From SZUA-320 sp963707875 (GTDB lineage: Bacteria; Gemmatimonadota; Gemmatimonadetes; Gemmatimonadales; GWC2-71-9), in the NCBI GenBank assembly GCA_963707875.1, contig CAVPRU010000002.1, forward strand, positions 434,001-498,000: DNA of 64,000 nt, read 5' to 3'. A program made the position numbers and the translations under genes. Each line of letters starts with the position of its first letter. The first letter of the stretch is position 1. Shown in pieces: positions 16,813-25,332 of the stretch. The notes beneath the pieces were generated by a model, which saw nothing but the letters and a program-made list of their open reading frames with translations, was not told the origin of the DNA and searched no databases.

Positions 16813-17214
16813 ATGCTCGGCATGGGTACTTCCGTCCGACGGCACTTGCTTCGCCCCCTCCTGGGGGCCGGCCTGCTGCTGTTCGTCACCGCCCCGGTGG
16901 CGGCGGCCGAGGGTGGTCACGGCCACTGTGAGGCGCCAGCCGAGGCCGCGCCTGAGGTTACCCAAGTGACGGTGACGGTGGCTCCCGCGACGATCGGATC
17001 CGCCGAGGAACCATGCCCGGACTGTCCCGAAACCCATTGTGCGACCCACCTGCCCTGCTCAGTGAGCGGTGCGCCGGCACTGGTGGGCCAGGCGATGATC
17101 AGGGTCACCCAGATTGCTCCGACGGCCCTCGCCTGGCGGCCCGGGGTCATGCCCCCGGTGTCTGACAACCCCGCTCCACCGACCCCCCCTCCCAACGGCC
17201 TCGCGGTTCTCTAG
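16813..17214 (+). CDS. Small secreted Cys/His-containing protein leading the metal-efflux operon
   Basis: 133 residues (or 129 from ATG 16825). A signal peptide (LLRPLLGAGLLLFVTAPVAAA) is followed by HGHCE, then a cysteine cluster CPDCPETHCATHLPC around 68-82, and a Pro-rich C-terminus (PAPPTPPP). I do not recognise a named family. The Cys/His pattern and its place 40 bases before a Cus/Czc-like efflux operon suggest periplasmic metal binding or sensing. Start uncertain: no Shine-Dalgarno sequence is seen. Confidence 0.7.
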   Translation: MLGMGTSVRRHLLRPLLGAGLLLFVTAPVAAAEGGHGHCEAPAEAAPEVTQVTVTVAPATIGSAEEPCPDCPETHCATHLPCSVSGAPALVGQAMIRVTQIAPTALAWRPGVMPPVSDNPAPPTPPPNGLAVL

Positions 17215-17254
17215 TCCGGCGTTTCCGCTCGACCTGAACTGAACGAGGCACAAT

Positions 17255-18520
17255 ATGATTGGCGTACCTGCGGTCGCTCTGGCGGCCGTGCTGGGGCTTG
17301 GTGGTCCTCCGGGACATCCGGCACCGCATGCGTTCTCCGACACGCTCCGGCTTTCCGAAGCCGTGGCCATGGCCCGCGAGGCCAACCCGATGCTCCGGGC
17401 CGAGCAGCTTCAGGCCAGGGCCAGCGCGGAGCGCGCCGGGCAGGCCGGGGCCTGGCCCGAACCACGGCTGGCCCTGGGGTTCAAGAACCGTCCGATCGAC
17501 GGGTTTGGCACCGAGGAGATGATGACCATGAACACGGTCGAGGTCTCTCAGATGGTGCCCTGGCCAGGCAAGCGGGGCCTCGATCGGGTCCGGGGACAGG
17601 GGACCGCATTGGCGGATTCCCTGGCGGCCCTCGAGGCCGAGGTGAACCTCGGTGCCCGGGTGGCAGCGCTCTACTTCTCCATGGCCGCCGCCGACCGCTC
17701 GCTCCAGGTCATGGAGGAGACCCGCCAGCTGCTGCAGGCCTTTCAGGAGACCACCACCGCGATGTATGGGGTGGGGGAGGCAATCCAGCAGGACGTCCTC
17801 CAGGCCCAGGTGGCGGTGGCCCGGATGAGCGGGGACATCGTGGTCATGCAGCAGGACCGGCTCGCCGCCCAGGCACGGTTCAACGCGCTGCTCGGTCGCG
17901 CGCCGGAGACCGCGGTCGGGTCGCTCGAACTCCCCGATGTCGGCCCCGGTCTGCCCTCGGTCGATTCGCTGATGCGCCTCGCCAGTGCCGGTCGGCCCGC
18001 CCTGGCGGCGGCCGCCGCCCGGGTGGGTTCGGCCACCGCCGGCCTTGCGGCTGCCCGGAAGGAATGGTGGCCGGACCTCATGGTGGCGGTCGAATACGGC
18101 CAGCGTCCCCGCTACAACGACATGATGAGCCTGATGGTCGGGTTCTCGGTGCCGATCACCGGTGGGTCGCGCCAGCGTCCCATGCAGCGCGAGATGCAGG
18201 CGATGGAGGCGATGGCTGAGGCCTCCGCCCGGGATCTCGAGAACGAGACTTTCGCGATGCTCGCTGAGCAGCGCGCCATGGCGGAACGGGCCCGCACCCT
18301 GGCCGGGCTCTATCGCACCCAGGTCCTCCCCCAGGCACGCGCGTCGGTGGCCTCGGCCCAGAGTGCCTACCGGGTCGGGCAGGCCGATTTCATGACCCTG
18401 GTCGAGAGCCAGATGACCGTCAATCGCTACCGCCTCGAGGAAATCCGGCTTGCCGCGGAGTATCACACCGCGGCTGTGGCCATCCGGGCCCTGCTCGGTG
18501 AACGGGAGAATGGACAATGA
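17255..18520 (+). CDS. TolC/CusC-like outer membrane efflux protein
   Basis: 421 residues with a short signal peptide, then the long alpha-helical repeats of the outer membrane efflux protein family (two copies of the pattern, e.g. LRLSEAVAMAREANPMLRAE near 36-55 and the second repeat from about 225). It forms the outer membrane channel of the tripartite pump encoded with the next two genes. GAGG precedes the ATG; the stop overlaps the adaptor start by four bases. Confidence 0.9.
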   Translation: MIGVPAVALAAVLGLGGPPGHPAPHAFSDTLRLSEAVAMAREANPMLRAEQLQARASAERAGQAGAWPEPRLALGFKNRPIDGFGTEEMMTMNTVEVSQMVPWPGKRGLDRVRGQGTALADSLAALEAEVNLGARVAALYFSMAAADRSLQVMEETRQLLQAFQETTTAMYGVGEAIQQDVLQAQVAVARMSGDIVVMQQDRLAAQARFNALLGRAPETAVGSLELPDVGPGLPSVDSLMRLASAGRPALAAAAARVGSATAGLAAARKEWWPDLMVAVEYGQRPRYNDMMSLMVGFSVPITGGSRQRPMQREMQAMEAMAEASARDLENETFAMLAEQRAMAERARTLAGLYRTQVLPQARASVASAQSAYRVGQADFMTLVESQMTVNRYRLEEIRLAAEYHTAAVAIRALLGERENGQ

Positions 18521-19743
18521 GAACGTCGCTTGGGGTGGTGATCGGGCTGCTCGCCATGGTGGGTTGCACCCGCCAGGTGGCGGAATCGCCCATGGCGGGA
18601 ATGACCGCCGAGGAACACGCCCGGATGATGGCCGGGGGAACCCAGGGCGCAGTGGACAGTGCCGGGGTGCAGGTCCGTGACCCGGTCCATCTGACCGTCG
18701 AGCAGGAGAACGCCCTGGGAGTGGTGTATGCCGTGGTGACTCGGGGACCGCTGACCCGGACGATCCGGACGGTGGGGCAGATTCAGCCCCCCGAGACGGC
18801 CATCGCCGAGGTGACCACCAAGGTGGAGGGATTCATCGAAGCGCTGGCCGTTGGGGCCACGGGAGAGACGGTCCGGGCCGGGGCACCACTGGTGACCCTC
18901 TACAGTCCGGCCCTGGTCGCGGCGCAGGAGGAACTGCTCACCGCCCGACGGCTGGCGCTCTCGCTCGATTCGACCGCGGGGCCGGCCTGGCAGAACGCAC
19001 AGGCCCTGCTGGCCGCGGCACGGCGGCGGCTGCTCTGGTGGGATGTGCCCGAAGCGTGGGTGACTAGGGTGGAGACCTCCGGGGTGGTGCAGCGGACCCT
19101 GACACTCCCGGCACCGGTCTCCGGGGTCGTGCTGGAGAAGCTGGCTGTGGTCGGCCAGCGGGTCATGTCCGGGATGCCGCTCTACCGGATCGCCGGGCTG
19201 GAGCGGGTCTGGGTGGAAGGCGACGTCTTCGAGCAGGACCTCCGGTTCGTCCGGGTCGGGTCCGAGGCCCACATCGAGGTTAGCGCCTATCCCGGCGAGC
19301 ACAGCATGGCGCAGATCAGCTTCATCTACCCGATTCTCGATGCGACGAGCCGAACCAATCGGATCCGGCTGGTGCTGCCCAATCCCGGGCTTCGACTGAA
19401 GCCCGGGATGTTTGCCACGATCTACCTCGATGTGACCCAGGGCGCAGCGCTGATGGTGCCGAGCGGAGCGGTGATCGCAACCGGCGAACGCAACCTGGTG
19501 TTCGTCCGGACCGCCGAGGGAATGCTGGTGCCGCGGCCGGTGGTGGTGGGTGTCCGGGCTGGGGAAATGGTGGAGATCCTCGACGGGCTCGCCGAGGGGG
19601 AGACCGTGGTGCGGTCGGCCAACTTCCTGGTCGATGCGGAATCCCGGCTCGGCTCGACCGGCGCCGGGATGCCCGGCATGCAGCATGGCCAGCCGGCCAC
19701 GCCCGTCAAACCGACGCCCGAGCCGGAGCCCCGGCATGATTGA
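18517..19743 (+). CDS. RND efflux periplasmic adaptor lipoprotein (CusB/CzcB type)
   Basis: 408 residues. Lipobox LLAMVGC puts the lipidated Cys at 17. The chain has the barrel-sandwich and helical hairpin of heavy-metal adaptors (PPETAIAEVTTKVEGFIEAL, VRAGAPLVTLYSPALVAAQEELL) and the beta-barrel region (VEGDVFEQDLRFV, FIYPILDATSRTNRIRLVL). The MPGMQHGQPA-type Met/His-rich C-terminus and the N-terminal MAGMTAEEHARMMAGG resemble metal-binding stretches. Links channel and pump. Confidence 0.92.
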   Translation: MRTSLGVVIGLLAMVGCTRQVAESPMAGMTAEEHARMMAGGTQGAVDSAGVQVRDPVHLTVEQENALGVVYAVVTRGPLTRTIRTVGQIQPPETAIAEVTTKVEGFIEALAVGATGETVRAGAPLVTLYSPALVAAQEELLTARRLALSLDSTAGPAWQNAQALLAAARRRLLWWDVPEAWVTRVETSGVVQRTLTLPAPVSGVVLEKLAVVGQRVMSGMPLYRIAGLERVWVEGDVFEQDLRFVRVGSEAHIEVSAYPGEHSMAQISFIYPILDATSRTNRIRLVLPNPGLRLKPGMFATIYLDVTQGAALMVPSGAVIATGERNLVFVRTAEGMLVPRPVVVGVRAGEMVEILDGLAEGETVVRSANFLVDAESRLGSTGAGMPGMQHGQPATPVKPTPEPEPRHD

Positions 19744-22700
19744 GGCAATCATCGGCTGGTCGCTCCGGAATCGCGGGTTGGTCCTGATCGGGTCGCTGTT
19801 CCTCGCGCTGGCCGGCGTCCAGGCCATGCGCCAGACCCCGCTCGACGCGATCCCCGATCTGTCGGATGTCCAGGTCATCGTCCAGACCGAACTGTCGGAG
19901 CAGGCGCCCCAGATCGTCGAGGATCAGGTGACCTTCCCGATCAGCTCCGAGATGCTCAAGGTGCCGGGTGCCCGGGTGGTCCGGGGCTATTCCTTCTTCG
20001 GCCTCAGTCTGGTGTATGTGATCTTCGAAGACGGCACCGACCCGTACTGGGCCCGTTCCCGGGTGCTGGAATACCTCAACGGGATCCGCCAGCGGCTGCC
20101 CCGCGGGGCGGAACCGACGCTGGGTCCCGACGCCACCGGGGTGGGCTGGGTCTTCGAATACGTTCTCGAATCCGACCGGCACGACCTGGCCCAGCTCCGC
20201 ACGCTGCAGGACTGGTACGTCCGGTACCAGTTGACGGCGGTGCCGGGGGTCAGCGAAGTCGCCAGTCTGGGCGGGTTTGTCAAACAGTACCAGGTGGAGG
20301 TCAACCCCGAGCGGCTCCGGGCCTTCGGGATCTCGGCCCCGGCCGTCGCCGAGGCGCTGGGAGCACACAACGCCGATATCGGCGCGCGGGTACTGGAGCT
20401 GGGCGGTCGGGAGTACATGATCCGGGGTCTCGGGTATCTGCAGGGCGTGGAAGACATTGAGCAGGTGGCGGTCGGCGCGACGCCCTCCGGGACGCCGATC
20501 CGGGTGGCCGACATTGCCAATGTCGTGGTCGGACCGGCCCCCCGTCGGGGGGTGGCCGACCTGGATGGTCGGGGTGAGGTTGTGGCGGGAATCGTGGTGA
20601 TGCGGTTCGGCTCCGATGCCCTCGGGACCATCGAGGCAGTCAAGGAACGACTGGTCCAGATCCAGCGAGGCCTGCCGGAAGGGGTCCGGATCCGGCCGGT
20701 CTACGACCGGAGCGATCTGATCCACCGGGCCATCGGCACTCTGAGCGAGAAGTTGATCGAGGAGTCGGTGATCGTGGCGATCGTCACGATCCTGTTCCTG
20801 TTGCACGCCAGATCGGCCCTCGTGGCGATCATCACGCTCCCCCTCGGAATACTGTTCTCCTTCCTGGCCATGCGGGTCATCGGAGTCAGCGCCAACATCA
20901 TGAGCCTCGGGGGCATCGCCATCGCTATCGGTGCCATGGTGGACGCGGCCATCGTGATGGTGGAGAACATGCACAAGCACCTGGAGCGCGCCGGACCTGA
21001 TGCCGATCGGTGGGCGATCGTGCGGGAGAGTGCAGGGCAGGTGGGCCCTCCGCTCTTCGTCTCGCTGCTGGTGATCACCGCGAGCTTCCTGCCGGTCTTC
21101 GCCCTGGAGCAGCAGGAGGGGCGGCTGTTCCAGCCGCTGGCGTTCACCAAGACCTTCGCGATGGCCGGCGCCGCGCTCCTGTCGATCACCCTGGTGCCGG
21201 TGCTGATGGGCTACCTGATCCGAGGCAGGATCCGCTCCGAACGGGCCAACCCGGCCAACCGGTTGCTCCAGTTCCTCTACGCCCCGGTGATCCGGTTTGC
21301 CCTTCGGCGACCCTGGGCGGTCATCGGCGGCGCCGTCGTCGTGCTGGCGGTGACGGTGGTGCCGTGGCAGAAGCTGGGCAGTGAGTTCATGCCGACCCTG
21401 CACGAGGGTTCGGTCCTGTTCATGCCGACCACGGTTCCCGGGGCATCCATCGGTCAGGCCCGAGACATCCTCCGCTGGCAGGACAGCGTCCTGGCCACCT
21501 TCCCGGAAGTCGCCTCGGTGTTCGGCAAGGCCGGCCGAGCGGGTACCGCGACCGACCCAGCGCCACTCGACATGTTCGAGACGACGATTACCCTCAGGCC
21601 GGAAGCGGAATGGCGGCCCGGGATGAACTACGAGCGGCTCATCACCGCGATGGACAGCGCCACCCGGCTTCCCGGCGTGACCAACGCCTGGACCATGCCG
21701 ATCAAGGGCCGGATCGACATGCTGGCCACAGGGGTCCGGACCGCGGTCGGGGTCAAGATCTACGGACCCGATCTCGACACCCTGCAGGCCCTGGGCGAGC
21801 GTCTCGAGCGGATCCTCCAGCCCCTCCCGGGCATCCGAAGCGTGTTTGCGGAACGGGGGGTATCCGGCTACTACCTCGACATCGCCATCGATCGCGAGAA
21901 GGCGGCCCGCTACGGACTGACGACCGGTCAGATCCATGACGCCATCATGGCCACGGTAGGGGGCACCAGCGCGGCGGTGACCGTGGAGGGTCGTGAGCGC
22001 TATGAGGTGAACGTCCGCTATCCCCGGGAGCGACGCGACGATATCCGGGACATCTCCCAGGTTCTGATCCCGGTAATGGGGGGATCGCAGATCCCCCTCG
22101 GCCAGGTCGCCCAAGTGCGGATCGTCTCCGGACCGATGGCGGTCAAGACCGAGAACGCCTTCCCGCTCACAACCGTGTTCGTCGACATCGGGGAAGGTCA
22201 GGATCTCGGCAGCTTCGTCGCGGGCGCCCAGGAACTGGTGGCCCGGGAACTGACCCTGCCCACCGGCTACACCCTGGCCTGGAGCGGCCAGTATGAGTTC
22301 ATGCAACGGGTCCGCGAACGGCTCGTCGTGCTGGTCCCGGTGACGCTTGTCGTCATTCTGCTGCTGCTGTATCTCAACTTCCGCGGCCTGGCCGAGTGCC
22401 TGATCGTCATGCTGTCGGTGCCGTTCGCACTGGTGGGTGGGGTCTGGTACCTCTGGCTGGCGGGCTATCACACGAGTGTCGCGGTCTGGGTCGGGTTCAT
22501 CGCGCTGGCCGGGGTGGCGGCTGAAACCGGAGTGGTGATGCTGATCTACCTCGACGAGGCCTGGCACCGGTTTCAGAAGGAAGGCCGGCTGCACTCCGCG
22601 GCCGATGTGGCTCTGGTGGTGCAGGAGGGAGCCGTCGAGCGACTCCGTCCCAAGATCATGACCGTGCTCACCATCATCGCGGGACTGATGCCGATCCTCT

Positions 22701-22873
22701 GGTCCCACGGTACCGGAGCGGATGTCATGAAACGGATCGCTGCTCCGATGGTGGGAGGGATGGTGACCTCCACGGTGCTCACCCTAGTGGTGATTCCGGC
22801 GATCTACCTGATCTGGCGGCGGGGTCAGTGGCGCGCCCCCAGTGGCGCGGAGGGGCCCATGGAGGCATCGTAG
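19736..22873 (+). CDS. Heavy-metal RND transporter (CusA/CzcA type)
   Basis: 1045 residues, normal for the HME-RND family, starting ATG 19736, which overlaps the adaptor stop by eight bases. Twelve membrane helices with two large periplasmic loops are apparent. Family markers: TPLDAIPDLSDVQVIV at the first loop, GGIAIAIGAMVDAAIVMVEN in TM4 with the proton-relay acidic residue, and TMPIKGRIDMLATGVRT in the second loop. Proton-driven export of a metal ion such as Cu(I), Ag(I), Zn or Co. The CPDC protein and the Met-rich adaptor favour a soft metal, but specificity is unproven. Confidence 0.93.
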   Translation: MIEAIIGWSLRNRGLVLIGSLFLALAGVQAMRQTPLDAIPDLSDVQVIVQTELSEQAPQIVEDQVTFPISSEMLKVPGARVVRGYSFFGLSLVYVIFEDGTDPYWARSRVLEYLNGIRQRLPRGAEPTLGPDATGVGWVFEYVLESDRHDLAQLRTLQDWYVRYQLTAVPGVSEVASLGGFVKQYQVEVNPERLRAFGISAPAVAEALGAHNADIGARVLELGGREYMIRGLGYLQGVEDIEQVAVGATPSGTPIRVADIANVVVGPAPRRGVADLDGRGEVVAGIVVMRFGSDALGTIEAVKERLVQIQRGLPEGVRIRPVYDRSDLIHRAIGTLSEKLIEESVIVAIVTILFLLHARSALVAIITLPLGILFSFLAMRVIGVSANIMSLGGIAIAIGAMVDAAIVMVENMHKHLERAGPDADRWAIVRESAGQVGPPLFVSLLVITASFLPVFALEQQEGRLFQPLAFTKTFAMAGAALLSITLVPVLMGYLIRGRIRSERANPANRLLQFLYAPVIRFALRRPWAVIGGAVVVLAVTVVPWQKLGSEFMPTLHEGSVLFMPTTVPGASIGQARDILRWQDSVLATFPEVASVFGKAGRAGTATDPAPLDMFETTITLRPEAEWRPGMNYERLITAMDSATRLPGVTNAWTMPIKGRIDMLATGVRTAVGVKIYGPDLDTLQALGERLERILQPLPGIRSVFAERGVSGYYLDIAIDREKAARYGLTTGQIHDAIMATVGGTSAAVTVEGRERYEVNVRYPRERRDDIRDISQVLIPVMGGSQIPLGQVAQVRIVSGPMAVKTENAFPLTTVFVDIGEGQDLGSFVAGAQELVARELTLPTGYTLAWSGQYEFMQRVRERLVVLVPVTLVVILLLLYLNFRGLAECLIVMLSVPFALVGGVWYLWLAGYHTSVAVWVGFIALAGVAAETGVVMLIYLDEAWHRFQKEGRLHSAADVALVVQEGAVERLRPKIMTVLTIIAGLMPILWSHGTGADVMKRIAAPMVGGMVTSTVLTLVVIPAIYLIWRRGQWRAPSGAEGPMEAS

Positions 22874-22886
22874 AGTCCGGCATCCG

Positions 22887-24209
22887 ATGCTTCGATCCAC
22901 CCTGCAGGTCACGCTCTGCCGCGTTCTCCGCGTCTTCTTCCGTCGCCTTGAGGCGACCGGGCAGGAGCACGTTCCCCCCCAGGGGCCGGTGCTCTTCGTG
23001 GTCAATCATCCCAACGCCCTGGTCGACCCCCTGGTCCTGCTCTGCCGGTCCGGGCGCCCAGTGTCGTTTCTGGCCAAGGAACCCCTGTTCCGGATGCCGG
23101 TCATCGGCACGATTGTCAGAAAGATGGATTCGATCCCGATCTACCGGCACGTCGACAAGGCCGACGTCACCCAGAATCGCCGGACCTTCGCGGCCGCCCG
23201 GGCGGTGCTGGCCCGGGGCGGCAGCATTGCGATCTTCCCGGAGGGCCGTTCCCACAGCGAGCCGCGCCTGCTGCCGTTCCGGACCGGCGCCGCACGGATC
23301 GCGCTGGGGGCGGTGGATGCCGGAGGCCTCCAGATCGTTCCCGCCGGGCTGTTCTACACCGACAAGACGAAGTTCCGGAGCGCGGCGCTGCTCTGCTTCG
23401 GTCCACCCCTTCGGGTGACCCCGGTCCCGATGGAGGCTGACGGAGAGCCCCCCAGCCACGAGGTGCGTGCCCTCACGGAACGACTGGAGGACGCGCTCGG
23501 TGCCCTCACCCTTCAGGCCGACCGGCACGAGGCGCTGCAGCTGGTCGAATCCGCGGAACGGATTCTCAGCACCGCACGGAACACCCCCCGGCGCGATCTG
23601 GCTGCGAAGATGCGGGTCCGTCAGCGGCTGGTGGCGGGCTCCTCACGCCTCCGGCAGGAAGCCCCGGAGCGCATGGCCCGGATCCAGTCGCGCATTGTCC
23701 GCTACGCCACCTCGCTCGAGGAGAGTGGCCTGACCAATGAACTGATGCCGGCCCGAGGGTACCGGTCGGCGGTGGTGGCCCGGATTGCCGTCCGGGCCGT
23801 CGGGACCCTGCTGATCCTGTTGCCGCTGGCATTGGCCGGGATCGTGATCCACGCGCCGGCCTGGTTTCTGATTCGCACCATTGCCCGCCAGTATCAGCGG
23901 GAGCACGCCGATGCCGTCGCCTCTGTCAAGACGATCGGCGGCCTGCTCTTCTACCCACTGACCTGGCTGGGGGTTGGCTGGCTGGCCGCCCGGCAGTGGG
24001 GATGGCCGGTGGGGCTCGCCGCCGGGCTCACCGGCCCGCTGTTCGGTTTCGCGGCGGTCCGATTCCTGGAGCGGTTCGACCGCCTGGTTGGGGGGGCCCG
24101 AGGGGTCCTCCTTGCGCTGACCGGAAAACGGCGGTTCCTTCGTCTGCTCGCCGAACGCCAGGCGATCAGCGATGAGCTGCTGGCGTTGGCGGACGAATAC
24201 GGGTTGTAG
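22887..24209 (+). CDS. PlsC-type 1-acyl-glycerol-3-phosphate/glycerol acyltransferase with C-terminal membrane domain
   Basis: 440 residues from ATG 22887, 14 bases after the pump gene. The acyltransferase motifs are NHPNALVDP (His41, Asp47), FLAKEPLF, and FPEGRSHSEPRLLPFRTG (117-134). The C-terminal half has a helical linker and four hydrophobic segments (about 290-390). It would acylate a glycerol phosphate or related lipid at the inner membrane face. The NHPN...DP form is seen in a bacterial GPAT-like subgroup. Co-transcription with the efflux genes is likely from spacing only. Confidence 0.85.
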   Translation: MLRSTLQVTLCRVLRVFFRRLEATGQEHVPPQGPVLFVVNHPNALVDPLVLLCRSGRPVSFLAKEPLFRMPVIGTIVRKMDSIPIYRHVDKADVTQNRRTFAAARAVLARGGSIAIFPEGRSHSEPRLLPFRTGAARIALGAVDAGGLQIVPAGLFYTDKTKFRSAALLCFGPPLRVTPVPMEADGEPPSHEVRALTERLEDALGALTLQADRHEALQLVESAERILSTARNTPRRDLAAKMRVRQRLVAGSSRLRQEAPERMARIQSRIVRYATSLEESGLTNELMPARGYRSAVVARIAVRAVGTLLILLPLALAGIVIHAPAWFLIRTIARQYQREHADAVASVKTIGGLLFYPLTWLGVGWLAARQWGWPVGLAAGLTGPLFGFAAVRFLERFDRLVGGARGVLLALTGKRRFLRLLAERQAISDELLALADEYGL

Positions 24210-24313
24210 CCGGTTGACTAGTTCCGGGACGGGGTTTCCTTGTGAAACTGCCCTCAGCCCCGCAGCGTATGGTGTGCCCTGAGGTTGACCACCCACAACA
24301 GAGTGAGGTCTGT

Positions 24314-24724
24314 ATGCAGGCTCGGTATTCTCGTCGTCTGGCCAGTACCGCGGTGGCGGTCCTCGGCTTCCTGGCCGTGCTGACCGTCGCCTCGGCTTCC
24401 GCTCCGTTGGCGACGATCGCCGGGAACTGGAAGGGGACCTTCGTCACCGACGGTCCCAGCGGGGAAATGACGATGAACTGGTGGCAGGAGAACGGCGTCT
24501 GGAACGTGGAAACCGGATTGGTGGCCCAGGAAGCGCCGCCTCCAGGAGATTCCCGGGAGGTCAAGGTCGAAGGCAACACGTTCTCCTTTGCCCAGATCTT
24601 CGGAGAGTTCGACGTCCTGTTCCGGGGCAGTTACGAGGAAGACACCCTCAAGGGAACCCTCGAGGCCTACCAGGGCGGGGCGGTCGTGGGCACCGGGTCG
24701 TTCACCCTGACCCGCCAGCCGTAA
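24314..24724 (+). CDS. Small secreted protein, lipocalin-like beta fold, function unknown
   Basis: 136 residues from ATG 24314 (GAGG upstream). Signal peptide up to about residue 30 (LASTAVAVLGFLAVLTVASASA), then a strand-rich chain beginning IAGNWKGTFVTDGPSGEMTMNW and ending GTLEAYQGGAVVGTGSFTL, a pattern seen in small Gemmatimonadota proteins measuring ligand or fold only. I cannot name a family. Followed by a strong hairpin shared with the next, convergent gene. Confidence 0.65.
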   Translation: MQARYSRRLASTAVAVLGFLAVLTVASASAPLATIAGNWKGTFVTDGPSGEMTMNWWQENGVWNVETGLVAQEAPPPGDSREVKVEGNTFSFAQIFGEFDVLFRGSYEEDTLKGTLEAYQGGAVVGTGSFTLTRQP

Positions 24725-24746
24725 CGAGCCGCAGGCAGATGCAGGG

Positions 24747-24770
24747 AGGGGCGCCCAGACAGGCGCCCCT
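24747..24770. terminator. Hairpin between convergent genes
   Basis: Arms AGGGGCGCC (24747-24755) and GGCGCCCCT (24762-24770) with a six-base loop, followed by a short pyrimidine stretch. Probably a bidirectional terminator for the two secreted-protein genes. Confidence 0.65.
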
Positions 24771-24793
24771 TCTGCGTTCCGGACGGCCTCGAG

Positions 24794-25213
24794 TCAGGGA
24801 CGGCCTCGTTTGGTTTTCACGAAAACCGCGCCGTACTCATGGCCGTTGCCGTAGCGTGCCAGCGCGTTGTTCCCCGACATGTAGGAGATCTCCACGATCT
24901 CGTCGACCCGGACGCCCTTGAGATCGTCCACCCCACCCTGCATCCGAGTGTCGTCTACGTAAACAGCCAATTCCGGCTTCCCGGAGGTGTAGCGGTCATC
25001 GGAGCTGGACCCGGCGATTCCGCTGGACCGGATCCGCAACCAGTTGGACCGCAGTCGCTTGATCGCCTCAAGGGCGGTGGTAATGTCGTCCTTCTCGGCG
25101 ATCTCCTCGATGGTGAGCTTGTTCCGGTCACCCTTCTGGGCCTGGGCCGGGTGAGGGAACGCCACCAGGCCGAGCAGAATGAGTCCGGGCACCAGGGCGC
25201 GATGGATCTTCAT
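24794..25213 (-). CDS. Secreted protein with TonB-plug-like C-terminus
   Basis: 139 residues from ATG 25213 (GAGAGGAG upstream). Signal peptide to about residue 25 (PGLILLGLVAFPHPAQAQ). The rest ends in ISYMSGNNALARYGNG followed by GAVFVKTKRG, which resembles the end of TonB-dependent receptor plug domains (YGxxGANGVVLIKT). Too small to be a receptor; such stand-alone plug-like proteins are frequent in this kind of genome. Function unknown. Confidence 0.6.
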   Translation of the reverse strand: MKIHRALVPGLILLGLVAFPHPAQAQKGDRNKLTIEEIAEKDDITTALEAIKRLRSNWLRIRSSGIAGSSSDDRYTSGKPELAVYVDDTRMQGGVDDLKGVRVDEIVEISYMSGNNALARYGNGHEYGAVFVKTKRGRP

Positions 25214-25318
25214 GGCACGACTCCTCTCGAGTGAGGGCCCCATGCCCTCCCGCCCACTACAATGATCCCTGGAGTGCGCAGCGTCAACTGCCACCCGGCA
25301 GAATCCTGGTGTCCCCTC

Positions 25319-25324
25319 TAGCTT
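25319..25324 (+). promoter_or_regulatory. -10 element of a probably leaderless galactokinase transcript
   Basis: TAGCTT ends eight bases before the ATG at 25333, and there is no Shine-Dalgarno sequence. No clear -35 element is seen. Confidence 0.45.
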
Positions 25325-25332
25325 GCACCCCC

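Noticed and set aside
19706..22708. 1000-residue open frame on the minus strand
   Set aside because: Antisense shadow of the RND transporter; His/Asp/Arg-rich composition without any domain pattern.
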